Positions 36,251 to 47,500 of a DNA stretch of 64,000 bases are shown piece after piece. The DNA lies in assembly GCA_977006965.1 (NCBI GenBank), contig OZ345382.1:496001-560000 (forward strand), read 5' to 3'. The translations under genes and the position numbers were made by a program. How positions within the stretch are numbered: the stretch's first letter is position 1; each line of letters begins with the position of its first letter. Origin of the DNA: Phymatolithon calcareum. Taxonomy: Eukaryota; Rhodophyta; Florideophyceae; Hapalidiales. The notes beneath the pieces are model-generated. The model saw nothing but the letters and a program-made list of their open reading frames with translations. It did not search any database and was not told the origin of the DNA.

Positions 36251-36339
36251 GCTGCATTTTACGGTCCAAAAGTGTGCTTCCCTGTCAATTTGATGAAACA
36301 TTTGGTTTTCCCGCAATCTCCGCGTTGCCTGACGAAATT

Positions 36340-38880
36340 ATCAAGTGCAACCGATGTGGCAGAACGTTTTCAGAGGGCAGTGAACATTGAATGCTGTAGA
36401 ATATGTTACTGAAAAGCGCTAAATGCAGCCTTACACACTGAAGGTGCAAAATTGGTCATCAGCTTAGTGGATATGCTCACACGACTAACCTACAATGCCT
36501 CATTTACCATAAGTACGTATTTCGCACATCTCTCGCAGGCACATCGGTGATATAGCCACGTAATCATGACCGACCAGGGCCATCGGTGCGCTCGAAATAT
36601 AGGAGGGTGTTACAGCAAGTGCAGGGTGTTCTACTGCTCGAAAGTGCCGAAAGCCGTCACAACACCTGTCGAACTGAGAGTCCAGCATTATTTAGTGAAA
36701 CTGACACTATGTCTCATATTACTCTTTTTTCGAGTTCTAATAAATATAATTACCGATGTACCTGATATGACTCGAGGGATAAACGGTCTTCGCCTCTTGC
36801 ATATGTCGCACTTCTACGAATTTTTTTGATGTGGCTAAGAGTTGTAGTCTCTGCTTACATCTCTACTTTTCGATATTTTCCAACAGATTATGTGAGTTAC
36901 AAGACATCGATCTTAAATCTCAATTAAGCTGATTTTTCACATTGGCGTTGGCGATAGCAATGCAAAATTCGTCGAGCGTCACGGGAATTATAATGCAGCC
37001 GGTTTCATTTCCCCAAGAAGGTTATTTCGATCTGCACGCAATTGCAAATGCCTGTTCTTCATTGTATTCTCGTATAATTCCTTCGAGTAAATAAGAGGGA
37101 TTATCAGCGCGCCGAAAGGGCGCCGCCAATTTTATTGCAATAACTATTGCTTCTCTGCACACGGCTTGAGTAACTAGTATGGCAGAACCGTAGTGTAAAT
37201 CCCTTACCAAGATGTTCCCGCTGTACAAACACCTGATTTTTACTCAAAAGTCCCTACATCCTTATCTCTTTCGTGTGTCTATGTAAACATGGGTGTGGAG
37301 ATTAAAGCGTTCTCGGGCACTTAACCTTAATCGATGAAATGAAACGTCCCTAAAATGCCTTGCATTTTCCTTAATTTCGTTTTGTTTCTGACACTCTATC
37401 TGATCAGGAGAGCCTCGGGCTTGTCCATGCGTTTGAGGCAGCGGGGCAAGAAGAGTTGGCCCAGCACGGCATACAAAAGAGGGACTGATGGCTTATCTTT
37501 AGGCCGCTCATGAGCGATGAAAGCACAACGGGCACGTATGTAGCTATGGCTTCGAGATTCAACAGGCACGAGAACCTCCACTTGGTTTTCGTGGATATTA
37601 TCTGTCCGAGTCAATTGGCCCTGTGGAAACGTAGTACTATATGTCCTGTCTTTTCAGAGTGGACGACGTGGGAGCGCCGTCTTCAGTAGCTATCACAAAG
37701 AACGAAATTTCGCATTGTCTTCTCCTCTACCGGTCTTACCTCATGGTATCAAAAACGAGTTGGGTCGTAGAATAGATTGTGTTTCCCATAGTTCGCGATA
37801 TGGCAAACGAAATCTTGGTTATTGGGAGGATTTAATACAAGATAATGATGCTTTCCACAAGCTAGAAAGTACCGCGGCATGCCCACGCATAGTTTACCTT
37901 TTCTTTTTTACCGACTTTCAAATAAGTACAGTTGCATATTCTCAGCACATGAGAATCCAAAAGACACGAATTTTAGACTGGGAAATGGACTGTACTGGCT
38001 GCGGTGTTCTTCCCATATGCGGTGATGATTATCCTAAATTTTCCCTGTGATATGAGGTGCTGGATTTGCTTGCGAGAAGGCAGTGTGCCCATCTTTTGCG
38101 AGTGAAGGGTGGAACGAATACGAATCATCAGCGATTAGTTAATGTGCTGTTCCATGGAGTTCTCTTGAGGCGCGTGTGTCTTGGTCGTACGAGCTTTGGT
38201 TTTTATCTGATGCTTGGACAAAATTATAGCTTTGGCGAAGTATTCATTGGCAGTTTCGTGTTAAATTTTATGACTGGCCTAAACTGACGTGCAAACGTAT
38301 GTAGTGCCGGCATCTTGAACGGTGAAGCCTTAATTTTTCGTTGGAGAAGGTAAATTAGTGACCATTCGTGAATTTGATGTATTAAGCGAACCCTGCCGGC
38401 ATCCTAGGTATATGGCCGTGGATTACAGTGGAAGCTGTACCTTCTGGAAGTAGACCTCGTACATGGAGAGAATGTGCTGTTCGTTGGAAAATAGAAAAAA
38501 CGGAGCTTTGAAAGATCATTGACGGCAATGCCGATATAAGGCGGGAATGCAAGTCGAGTTCCAGAGTCGATGTTTTTTGGATTTTCGACACCGTTACATA
38601 GTTCAGTCGCAAATTATGTTAATGGACAAGATCAATCGCCCGCTTTTGATGCTCTGGAGTAGACGGCAGTTGACGTGGGATGGGAATTACGTCGGTGATA
38701 TCGCAAACGTTCTCTTTTGTTAGCGTAGAAGAAGGATACAGAACTTGAACGGTTGCAAGATACAAAAGTCGAGAAAAGTGGAAAACGTGGAATGAGGCTG
38801 CATCTAGAGCTGCTCTTAACTGGATGAGAAGAAAAGAGATTTATTCGACGTTATAGACCAGATTGAAATCTAACCACACG
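36340..38880. other. No recognisable gene
   Basis: Short frames only. 37396-37614 (minus) and 37715-38050 (plus) have no recognised domain. Confidence 0.3.
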
Positions 38881-38889
38881 ATGTGGGTG

Positions 38890-39250
38890 CTTTTGTCAAG
38901 AACCGCAGTTTAATTCTCTTTTCGGCGTAACACCGGAGGCTTTTGCCATTATTCGGAGCCCAGTTTGTTCCAAGAAACCCGCAAGAGCAAACCCACTTCA
39001 TTTGATGTGGGCACTCCATTTTTATAGTGCTTTGCATCTGAGCATCAGAATAGTGCCATGACGGCGGCGAACGAGAAAACATTTAGAAAGTGGACATGGG
39101 CTTTCGTGCGCCTCATTGCCGACCTGCCAATAATAGGTTACTGTATTTTAACTAAAGTTCTGAATTGCAATTCAAGATTTTTGCGTGCAACAACTAGCAA
39201 TGAAGATAAACTGGGAAAAGAGGAGTTCTCCAACAAGTCAAATCAGGTTT
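38890..39250 (+). pseudogene. Harbinger/IS5-like transposase, relic 2 (N-terminal)
   Basis: Reads FNSLFGVTPEAFAII, PARANPLHLMWALHF, then after a frameshift near 39050 NEKTFRKWTWAFVRLIADL. This aligns with LFGASPAVCALL, KPKHLLWALIFLK and DEKTLRKWSWLFV of the 34 kb copy. Only the first third of the protein is left. Confidence 0.7.
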
Positions 39251-39689
39251 AAAGGGTCAGTAGATGGTCGGGACTGCATGATACTCGATCCATCCCCGTT
39301 TAGTCCTAAATGTTTCACACAGGTTTAAAGTCCCCGTACTAAGCTATGAGGCCGTAATTTATGTTCTATTTGGAGATATACTGCGGGCTCATGGGCCTTT
39401 TCTATGCGGTTCCGATCTTCATCTAAACATATTCCGCATGGGCCTGTAGAAAAGGCTAATGGAGGGAGAGAACGTTATCGCCTATAGTGAATACTCTGAT
39501 GAGCGGAGTGAGTTTATCTCTGATGGTACCTCTTCTTCCCTAACGGGCTACAAGCAGTATATCGTGCAAGGCACGAAACGGCGAACCGGCGAACCGGCGC
39601 TTGAAGCAATTTGGAGCGATTGGTCGTCGTTTTCGCCGTGACAGGAAGCTGCACTCCGTTGCCAATATTATAGTACGGACGACTATTTT

Positions 39690-39870
39690 TAGGGTCACTA
39701 ACTCTCGCGTCTGTGCCATTAATCGTGAAAAAGTCATTTCAGTGTCACTATTTTTCAAAATGACACGTCAGTGTCACTAATCTGAATAACAGTGCCTTAG
39801 TGGCACTATTTTCCAAAAATGGCATCTCAGTGTCACTAATCTTGCAAAGGGTCCACCATGTCACTAAAAT
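39690..39870 (+). repeat. CAGTGTCACTA array, left
   Basis: Five or six copies of a unit related to CAGTGTCACTA, spaced about 25-40 bp, each followed by an A/T run such as ATTTTTCAAAA. Mirrored in inverted sense at 41625-41775. Confidence 0.7.
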
Positions 39871-39982
39871 TACAGAAGAAGCTAGAAATTTACAAACTTC
39901 AAGAAATAGTTATTGCAATGTCTAATCATCTTGTAAAAACTTGGCAAGGAGTAATACTCCTTGCCCATTCCACGTTTCGCAA

Positions 39983-40955
39983 TCACCAGGAGAGTGCGGG
40001 AAATAGCGATTTTTCTCATTTTCAACTTTTTAACACAGTTGACGAATTTTTATCGACCTGTTGATATCACGGTTAGATTTTTAATCATTGATTGTCCATT
40101 TGAAACAAGCTTACACGCTTGGACCATGCATAGGCATGGAAGACTATTGCTGACACTTCGGCAGAAGCAACGTATCCATTTGCAAAACTATCATACGTAT
40201 GATACGCAAAGTTACGGATCTGGATTTCCCAAGCGAAACTTTCGATGAGAACACGTGTCATGAAACGTGCCAAAATCGAAACTTTCGCAGTAGCCGAATT
40301 CTCATTGGCCAGATTCTGTTTGCAGTTTGTCTATATTTCAATTCCTTAGCGCAACTTTGTAGACCTGAACGAGATCTTGCCATTGATATGAAAAAATCCA
40401 AAAATGTCCAACATTCTTCCTGCGAAACTTGCTCCTAGAAATCGAAACTTTCGCGTTTTTGGCGAAACTTTCGACTTTCGTTTGCAAATTTCGCTGGGAA
40501 GGAGCGGAAGTTTTAAAATTTTGTTAGCGAAACTTTGTAGTTCCAATACTGAAGAGGAAATTTGTGCTAAGAAAGAAGGAATTGCGACTGTCCTTTTGGG
40601 AAGTATTGCCTCGATAAGAACAGGAAATCGAAACTTTGGATCACCTGTTTTGTCAACGCGAAAGTTAAACGAAACTTTCGCTTGGCAAATTTCACGGGTA
40701 GCCGTTTGGTTCCGTAACGCACGAATCCACTACGTAGCTGACGATAATAATGCACGGCATGTGCATATGAATCAGAAAACAATTATAAAACACAATATGG
40801 TGTATCATATGGATCGTTAATTTGAAACTAATTGAACTGCAACCCTATTGGGCACATGTGCCTGTTTTTTCCGTATAGTCTCTATAAGTCGTTGAGCATG
40901 GTCCGTTTCTTCCGAAGTATCGAAATATTGGTATTTCCCGCATTCTCCAGGTGTT
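39983..40955. mobile_element. 0.97 kb Harbinger-like element, copy 1
   Basis: Left end CACCAGGAGAGTGCGGGAAA (39984-40003); right end, read inward, CACCTGGAGAATGCGGGAAA; about 22 bp with two mismatches. No transposase. Contains at 40228-40690 an inner repeat built on CGAAACTTTCG and bounded by CCAAGCGAAACTTTCG in inverted orientation. Confidence 0.75.
40228..40690 (+). repeat. CGAAACTTTCG-iterated inner element, copy 1
   Basis: Near-palindrome CGAAACTTTCG and variants recur about ten times in 460 bp. The segment starts CCCAAGCGAAACTTTCG and ends CGAAACTTTCGCTTGGC, giving inverted termini of 16-17 bp. The 42078-42550 segment is the same repeat, inverted, with mismatches. Confidence 0.75.
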
Positions 40956-41624
40956 ATGCACATGGGTCTTAAAATCTATATGATACTCATTGGGTGTTAA
41001 TGTTTACTGTTGTAACGGTCAAATCACGAGAAAGTCGAATTGGCCCACAACGTGTATAAATCGGGCCAAAGAGATACTTTTGCAGCAGTGTTCTGTGCTC
41101 AATGGCAAATCTCTCGCGAAACGTAAGGCATGATTAATGGTTCTGAACTGTCAACTTAATGCAATAAGCTCAAGTTTTCCTCAGGAATAATCTGCTCCAT
41201 AAAACTGAAGGCCTGCAATTTTATTGAGCAGAATATACCCGATGAAATCTTGAGCTCCAGATACATTAAGGTGCTATAAGATGTCAAGCAGTACCTGTGA
41301 TTAACGTACACCTGTACCAGCTTCATATCGATAGCATTCGCGAGAATTTCCTTGCTTGGCGTTAATTTCCCGGTTTCTCGGGTGACCCAGTGTTTTGTAT
41401 TGGAGCGAGGAGTACTTTCTGCAAGTGTCGAGGCATGTACTGTTGCTGCACCAACAGCAGGCTCCCTATGTGGCCGTAATCATGACTGCATTCAGAGACG
41501 CATTCACTTTCAGTATTCGATATGTGTAGAGTAACGAAAATATATTCACATGATCGCATTGATATTTCGAAAAAATGTTCTAACTTTTGCCGAAGAGTAT
41601 AAGTGTGTCTTATTGAGTTGCTTT

Positions 41625-41780
41625 TAGTGACACAGAAGGGCCATTTTTAGGATTAGTGACACTGAGCCATCGTTTCTTAGAATAGTGACACTGAAGTGCT
41701 GTTTTCATATGAGTGACACTGAGATGCTGCTTTTTAATTTAGTGACACAGACATGAAAATTAGTGACAGGGAAAATGTTT
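41625..41780 (-). repeat. CAGTGTCACTA array, right
   Basis: AGTGACACTGA-type units (inverse of the left array), five or six copies at about 35 bp spacing. Confidence 0.7.
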
Positions 41781-41850
41781 AGCCATTACGGTAACAGATT
41801 ATGATAGAACTCGGAGAACATATCTTCAGCCTCAAATTGAATGACTGTCG

Positions 41851-42773
41851 AATTCTGGAGAATGCAGGAAATTGCGAAAAAAATAATATAGTCTAAGAAC
41901 TAACCAATCCACCCAAAATATGTGACCAATAATGTAGCGTAGCTGCGATTTCCAAAGTGACCATCCATACGATGCGACACAAAGGATCTTTCAATTGTTA
42001 CTCCCAGATCTGAACGCGCCGTAGTAGTTATGATTTCTTTTCCTGTGTTACAGAAAAAAAACGGATGCTAGGAAAATCGCCAAGCGAAACTTTCGGCTTT
42101 GACAATTGGCAAGAAACAGCGGAAAAAAGTTTCGCTTTCCTGTTTTTGTAGAGCCATAGCTTTGCCTATAGAGAGTCGCAATGCATTCGGTCTTCGCGAA
42201 ACTTTACTCTAGAGTGTTGAAAATACAAAGTTTCGCAAAACAAATTCTAAAATGTGCGCTCCTTGCCGGCGAAAGTTGCAAGCGAAAGTCGAAAGTTTCG
42301 CCTAAAACGCGAAAGTTTCGATATCTGGAGGCAAGTTTCGTCAGGAATGCGTTGGGCTTTCTTGACTTTTTTCATATATTTCGAAAGAACTCATTGAGGA
42401 CTACCAAGTTTCGCGAGAAAATGATTAAAATTTAAAGTTTTTCAATTAAATATGCCCAATTGAAGTTCGGTGCTCGCCGAAAGTTTCGATTCCGGCACAT
42501 GTCGTGCCACGTGTTCGTTTTTTGCCAAGCGAAACTTTCGCTTGGCAAATTTTTTTTCTGTAACTTACTGTTTCATATAGTTGTGTCGTATGTGAGAAGC
42601 CGAAAAATAATTGAAAAACTATATATTATGCATCATAGTGAATGATACTTTGATAGATAATTATAGGTGTTCTACTGGTCACATGTTTCTTCTGCTTGGG
42701 GATTAGTTAGTTTCCAGAATATGCAAGGTTTCGCCGAAATATCGAAATTACGCAATTTCTTGCATTCTCCTGT
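41851..42773. mobile_element. 0.92 kb Harbinger-like element, copy 2
   Basis: Left end TCTGGAGAATGCAGGAAATT (41854-41873); right end, read inward, ACAGGAGAATGCAAGAAATT. The core is TGCAGGAAA/TGCAAGAAA where other copies have TGCGGGAAA, so C-to-T type changes have hit both ends. The inner repeat at 42078-42550 lies inverted relative to copy 1. Confidence 0.7.
42078..42550 (-). repeat. CGAAACTTTCG-iterated inner element, copy 2
   Basis: Inverted relative of 40228-40690. Starts GCCAAGCGAAACTTTCGG and ends GCCAAGCGAAACTTTCGC followed by TTGGCAAA. Confidence 0.75.
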
Positions 42774-43199
42774 GATCTCATCGAAAAAAGGACATTTAAT
42801 TTATGTATACATACTAAACTTTCAGCTTGCAGTAGATTTATGAGTACTGCACCTGACTTCAGAGAAATGTCGAAATACAGAGGGTTTCTCTTATTAACGC
42901 TACTCTGTGCCACAGAAAAAGGTTGACACTAATTATAGTCGCCCACTAAACGAAATTACGGAACTTTATGATACTCCACGCCTGCGCCATGAGCGGCAAT
43001 GCCATCCTCGCGCCTCCGACCAGAATGTCGCCAAACTCCTGAGCCCGCTACTGCATGCTGCGTTGCAAAGAGCCGCCCTGAAATTTCTTCAAGTTTCCCC
43101 GCGATCGAGCCCTCCAGTGATGGCCCTCTAAGCCTATAAAGCCTCGGCCAGTTTGAGCCATGGCAACTCTCACACGTACCCCGGCGTGCTCATCCGACC

Positions 43200-44211
43200 T
43201 GAGACGTCGCTAAACTCCCCAGTGCACCACTGCATGCCGCGTTGAAAAGAATCGCCCTGACGATTCTTCGTTGTAGATGCACTCGACGTCATACTCACGG
43301 AGTCGCTCGCGCAGCTAGGCCATGTCCGCTGCGGCTTCTGCCACGGTCGCGTTTTCCGCCAGACCATGAAATACAACGGAAATAATAGCATGGCGCTTCA
43401 AAATATTGATGCACCAACCGACTGAAGCCGAGAAGCCCTCCACGCGAGCACCCTGCTCATCCGAAAGGACCTCACGACGCAGTATTGCATCACGAGCGAA
43501 GAGAGCGCGCATAATGATTACGTCTTGGGTGATGGGCACCTTCATTGAGAGGATGTGGCGTCCAACGCCACTATCATACTCCTATACAAATAGCTCCCTT
43601 CAAATTGTCATTACAGTTTGCATTCACAGCAAGCCATTACAGATAGCATTACAGTCATTACAGTACCATAGGTTTCGATGCGTAGGATCTCCAAGGGAAA
43701 ACCCTAGAACCGCTGCTTACAGCTTACAGGTGCTTACACAGCTTACAGGCGGAGCCTGCGGTGGGCTAGGAAGCTGCGAAGCGGCTTCCAGATTCTTCCA
43801 TTGATCCAATTCTCATACTGCCAAGTCATCTTTTGATCCATTATTTTTTCTATAAAGGTCGGTGCTTCGCGCCGCCCTTGGCTTTCCGCCAGGGAACAAC
43901 CCGACCATACCCAGTGTGCCTTCCTGTGCGATTCACAACCCCACAGAGGACCGGCTCTAAGAAACGGTAGACTTTGCCGTCGACCTCAGGGAATTTGCGG
44001 GCCTGGTCGTCTTTGATTGCAGAGATAGGGCGTTCCGTTAGGCCTCTTCGAGAAGTGTATAACCTTCGCTCTTGAGTTTTGTTACAAAACGCTGAGAAAC
44101 GCCAAATTTCTCTATAATTGCAACCGGAGTATTTCCCGTGTTCAGCATTTGGTGTGCATCGAGCTTTTGCTGCAGCGTGAGCCTCTTCCTCGTCTTCCCG
44201 TTGCCTGCCAT
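43200..44211 (-). pseudogene. Tigger/pogo transposase, N-terminal relic
   Basis: ATG at 44209-44211. The first helix-turn-helix (44038-44211) reads KRLTLQQKLDAHQMLNTG and IIEKFGVSQRFVTKLKSEG, a CENP-B/Psq N-terminal domain. After a frameshift SAIKDDQARKFPEVDGKVY continues. A TTACAG repeat (43563-43765) then interrupts. The second helix-turn-helix (43315-43545) reads TQDVIIMRALFARDAIL, GFSASVGWCINILKRH, followed by LRERLREYDVECIYN, where the catalytic domain should begin. The catalytic domain is missing, and the first Asp motif is degraded. A likely 5' terminus of the element, CAGGGGGGGTCGC on the minus strand, lies at about 44392-44404. Confidence 0.75.
43563..43765 (-). repeat. TTACAG-rich repeat, copy 2, inside the Tigger relic
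   Basis: Inverted copy of 26785-27020, with at least seven TTACAG hexamers, the same GGTTCTAGGG centre and the same border GAGTATGATAGTGGCGTTGG-ACGCCA. Lies between the two DNA-binding domains of a transposase gene, so it inserted there. Confidence 0.75.
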
Positions 44212-44404
44212 GTTAGCCCACGGCTCGTAGACGTTGCATCCATGAGTTTCCTCGTGGATGACGAAGTGCGCCCGACCGCTCAATACTGTAAATACTGTAT
44301 ATTACAGCATGGAAAAAGGTATGATACTCGTGCCGTCGTCGGCGAGGTGACACAAATCACCGTGGAGCACTTTTCAATGTGGCAGTATAAAGCGACCCCC
44401 CCTG

Positions 44405-44490
44405 TATAGGATGCCACTGTCTAGTTTACTGAGTGGCTGCTCGACGTCGTATTTCCATTATATACTCGTATATGTGAGGTATGATCCAAT
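44405..44490 (-). repeat. 3' LTR of Copia element
   Basis: 86 bp, identical base for base to 48992-49077. On the minus strand it starts ATTGGATCATACCTCACATA and contains TATATAATGG, a possible promoter TATA. It ends CATCCTATA. The flank CCCTG at 44400-44404 matches CCCTG at 49079-49083, a likely 5 bp target duplication. Confidence 0.85.
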
Positions 44491-44549
44491 TGGGACGACT
44501 TGGCACTATCAGTCTGAAAACCTGGGAAATTGTCTTTGCGCTTCAAAGA

Positions 44550-47500
44550 CTATGATCCAATAGCCGCCGCTGATTGTGATGAGTCGTTGCACATGGAGAG
44601 TTGATTGCGAAGTTGAATGAATCTGATCTCTGATAGCGGTTTCGTGAGCAGATCGGCTGTCAGACGTTTTGAGGGCACATGCACAGGGCGGACCGTTCCG
44701 TTTCGGACAAGGTCTTGGATGAAATGGTGCTGAACGTCGATGTATTTCGATCGTTTTGTTGGCGAGCTGGCTGTAGCAATTCGAATGGCGGCAGTGTTGT
44801 CAATACCCAGCGGGGTAGGATCGTCAAAGAGTTTGGACTTGAGAGGTGTTGATTGCGTCTGGTGCGTTAGGAACGATTGCAGTAATGTCCGAATGTATCG
44901 TGCTTGTTTTGCAGCTTGACCTGCCGCAATGTATTCTGCTTCACATGTGCTTGTGCATACAGTTTTGATTGTTCGTGACGCCCACGATATCGGCGCGTCA
45001 TTGAAAAATACGACATTTGCGTACACTGATTTTCTTGTGGATTTGCAGTTCGCGTAGTCTGCGTCTGATTCGATATAGAGCCCACCGTTTCCTTGCTTGT
45101 ATTTTATGCCAAGATTAATTGTTCCTTTGAGATACCTGAGTACACGCTTGGCTGCATTCCAATGTCGTTTGGCTGGTCGGGTGAGGCTTCGGGCGAGGGA
45201 AGCGACAATTTTCGCGAGATCAGGTCTAGTACAATCGGCGAGATATCGTAGTGCACCTACGCACGAGCAATACGGGTGCTCTGTTGAGTCAAGTGGCTGC
45301 TCGTCGGGACGTATTGGTTCAAGAGTAACGCCGGATAGATACGGTGTGGCAGCAGGATTACAGTCCATCATTCGAAAATCTTCTAATATTTGCATTGATA
45401 GTGCCGGCTGGCTAATGGTTGTTGTTCGATTCTTGCGGTCACGTTCGATTCGCCATCCTATGAAATGCTCCGCATCTCCGAGGTCCCTTATGGTGTATTT
45501 GGAACTCAGGTGATTTTTGCATTCGGCTAGCAGGGAAGAGGATGTGGATGCAATCAAGAAGTCATCAGTGACGGTTGGCATGAGTATGAAGTCATTTCCG
45601 CGGTGCAGAATGTACACCTGCGATTCAATGCGGTTCGTGTTATATCCTAGCGAATTGAGATGCTTGCGTAGCCCATTGGCGTATGTGCGAGATGCTTGTT
45701 TTAGGCCGTATATGTTTTTGACCAGTTGTGCCACTATTGTTCTTGTTGCTGTGCCGCCGTAGAATGGCGGGGGTCTTCTCATGTAAAGTGGTGTCGGGCT
45801 GTCAACATCTTCGTGTAGATATGCTGATGATATGTCAACGTGGTGCATATCCATGTCAAGATGCGTTCCAATTGCAAGAACTAATCGTATGGCATCTTTG
45901 TCGGGTGCATAAGTCGCTAGATTATGTGGGTCGTAATGTATATATGGTTTGGTTTTGTCCCCTCGATACGAGATTCGAACTTTTCGATCGATTACGTTTC
46001 CATTGGTATCACATTTGTACCTGAACGATATGGCCAGGGGATAGATGTTTGCGTCTTTCGGGACGTTTCCGCGGAGAATCCATTTGAAGGTGCCTTTCTT
46101 TTCGTGTGATGATAGCTCAGCGTTGTATGCCTTTTCCCACATGTCAGAATCAGGGTAGTTCCGTGCTTCATGCAGTGTGGTTGGAGCTCGCGGTTTTGGA
46201 CGGTTAAGATTAGTCGTAGCCGCCGCACCTCTAGATCGTGGCAGTGTATTTTTTTGTAAGGTTGCCTTTCCAGCTCGAGGGCTTGGGTGTGTGAGAAGCC
46301 TGGTTGAATCAAGATGTGGTGAGTATGCCTTGAAGTTAGCGCAGCGGCATTTGAAAATTCTGTTTCGATCCACGTCAAGAACATAATAGTGGAGAGGGTC
46401 CGGACGGTACAGATATCTGGTCAAGATCGCACGGGGTTGATTCTTCTTGAGTTTACGGGGAACTGAGTTGATGTTGGTAGTGTATCCATATGCCCCAAAT
46501 GGTTGAACGGTTGCTACATTCGGTTTTCTTTCGGGGCTCCAAAGTGCTTCTGGGATTGTTCGTATGCTGTCGTGATAGGTGTGGTTGTATTTGGTTACCG
46601 TGTCAAGTATTGCAAAATCCCAGTATCGGAAAGTCATTTTTGCGGTGTATATCGCTGCCCTTGCCCGTTCCATTAGTGTACGATTGAATTGTTCGGACAC
46701 TGAGTTTTCTTGTGGTGTATAGCGCGTTGAGGGCTCCAGAATAATGCCCTTTGAGTTGCAATATTCTTGTATCTCAGCTGCTGAGAATTCTTTTGCCCCG
46801 TCTGGCTTGAATCTTTTTATGGGTAGACCAAGTTGGGTTGATATACGATTGAGGGCAGTTATGGTGTGCTGTCGAACGTCGGATTTCTTTTTGCATAGGA
46901 ATATCAATTTACGTCTGGTATATGTTTCGGTGAAAGTCGCAAAGTAGAGAAAGCCTTGATTGCTTGTTTCCGACGGTTCTCCTATATCGGCTGTGACGAG
47001 GTCGCATTTTGCATATCTCGGCATTAATCCTTTAAACGGTGCATTGGCTTGGTGCCCAATGGCACATCCTGAGCATGTAATTTGCGCACGCGGTTTTTGA
47101 ATTTTTGATGGCATTCCTGTTACCAATTTCTGGTGCGCCATTTTGGACAATTTGTTGTAGTTCGTGTGGTTCATTATGAGATGCCAATCCTCCGCGGAGG
47201 TGGGTGCATTTCGTGATGGTTGAGTTTCGTGCGGGAAATTGGGTCGCGCGGTACAGTCAATTGTCGCGATGATTTCGCCTTTTAGAGGAGGGCATAACGG
47301 AGGCTTTGTGGGTAGCTTTGTCCCAACATTGATATCGGTCGATGGATAATTCAGCTCTTGTGTCGTCTCACTTCGCCGTGCCCTTGCGGATGATATTGCT
47401 CGCCAATCACGAAATGAAAACTGTCGTGCCGTGTTTGCCCTTGGTTTCATATTCGTTGATGTTCTGAACTTGTATAGCCCATTTTTTGCGTTTGCAACTG

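Larger units (their letters stand above)
33630..36325. mobile_element. 2.7 kb Harbinger-like transposon, possibly once autonomous
   Basis: The ends read, inward, CGGGAGAATGCGGGAAAT (33632-33649) and GCGGAGATTGCGGGAAAA (complement of 36307-36324). Inside are a transposase on the minus strand and a second gene on the plus strand, pointing apart. Transposase plus divergent DNA-binding partner is the usual layout of PIF/Harbinger elements. Target duplications were not identified with confidence. Confidence 0.65.

Noticed and set aside
40404-40820. 138-codon plus frame
   Set aside because: Made of the CGAAACTTTCG repeat and its edges, not a gene.
47229-47237. TGCGGGAAA inside the Copia gene
   Set aside because: It is within an intact coding frame with no partner, and is taken as chance.
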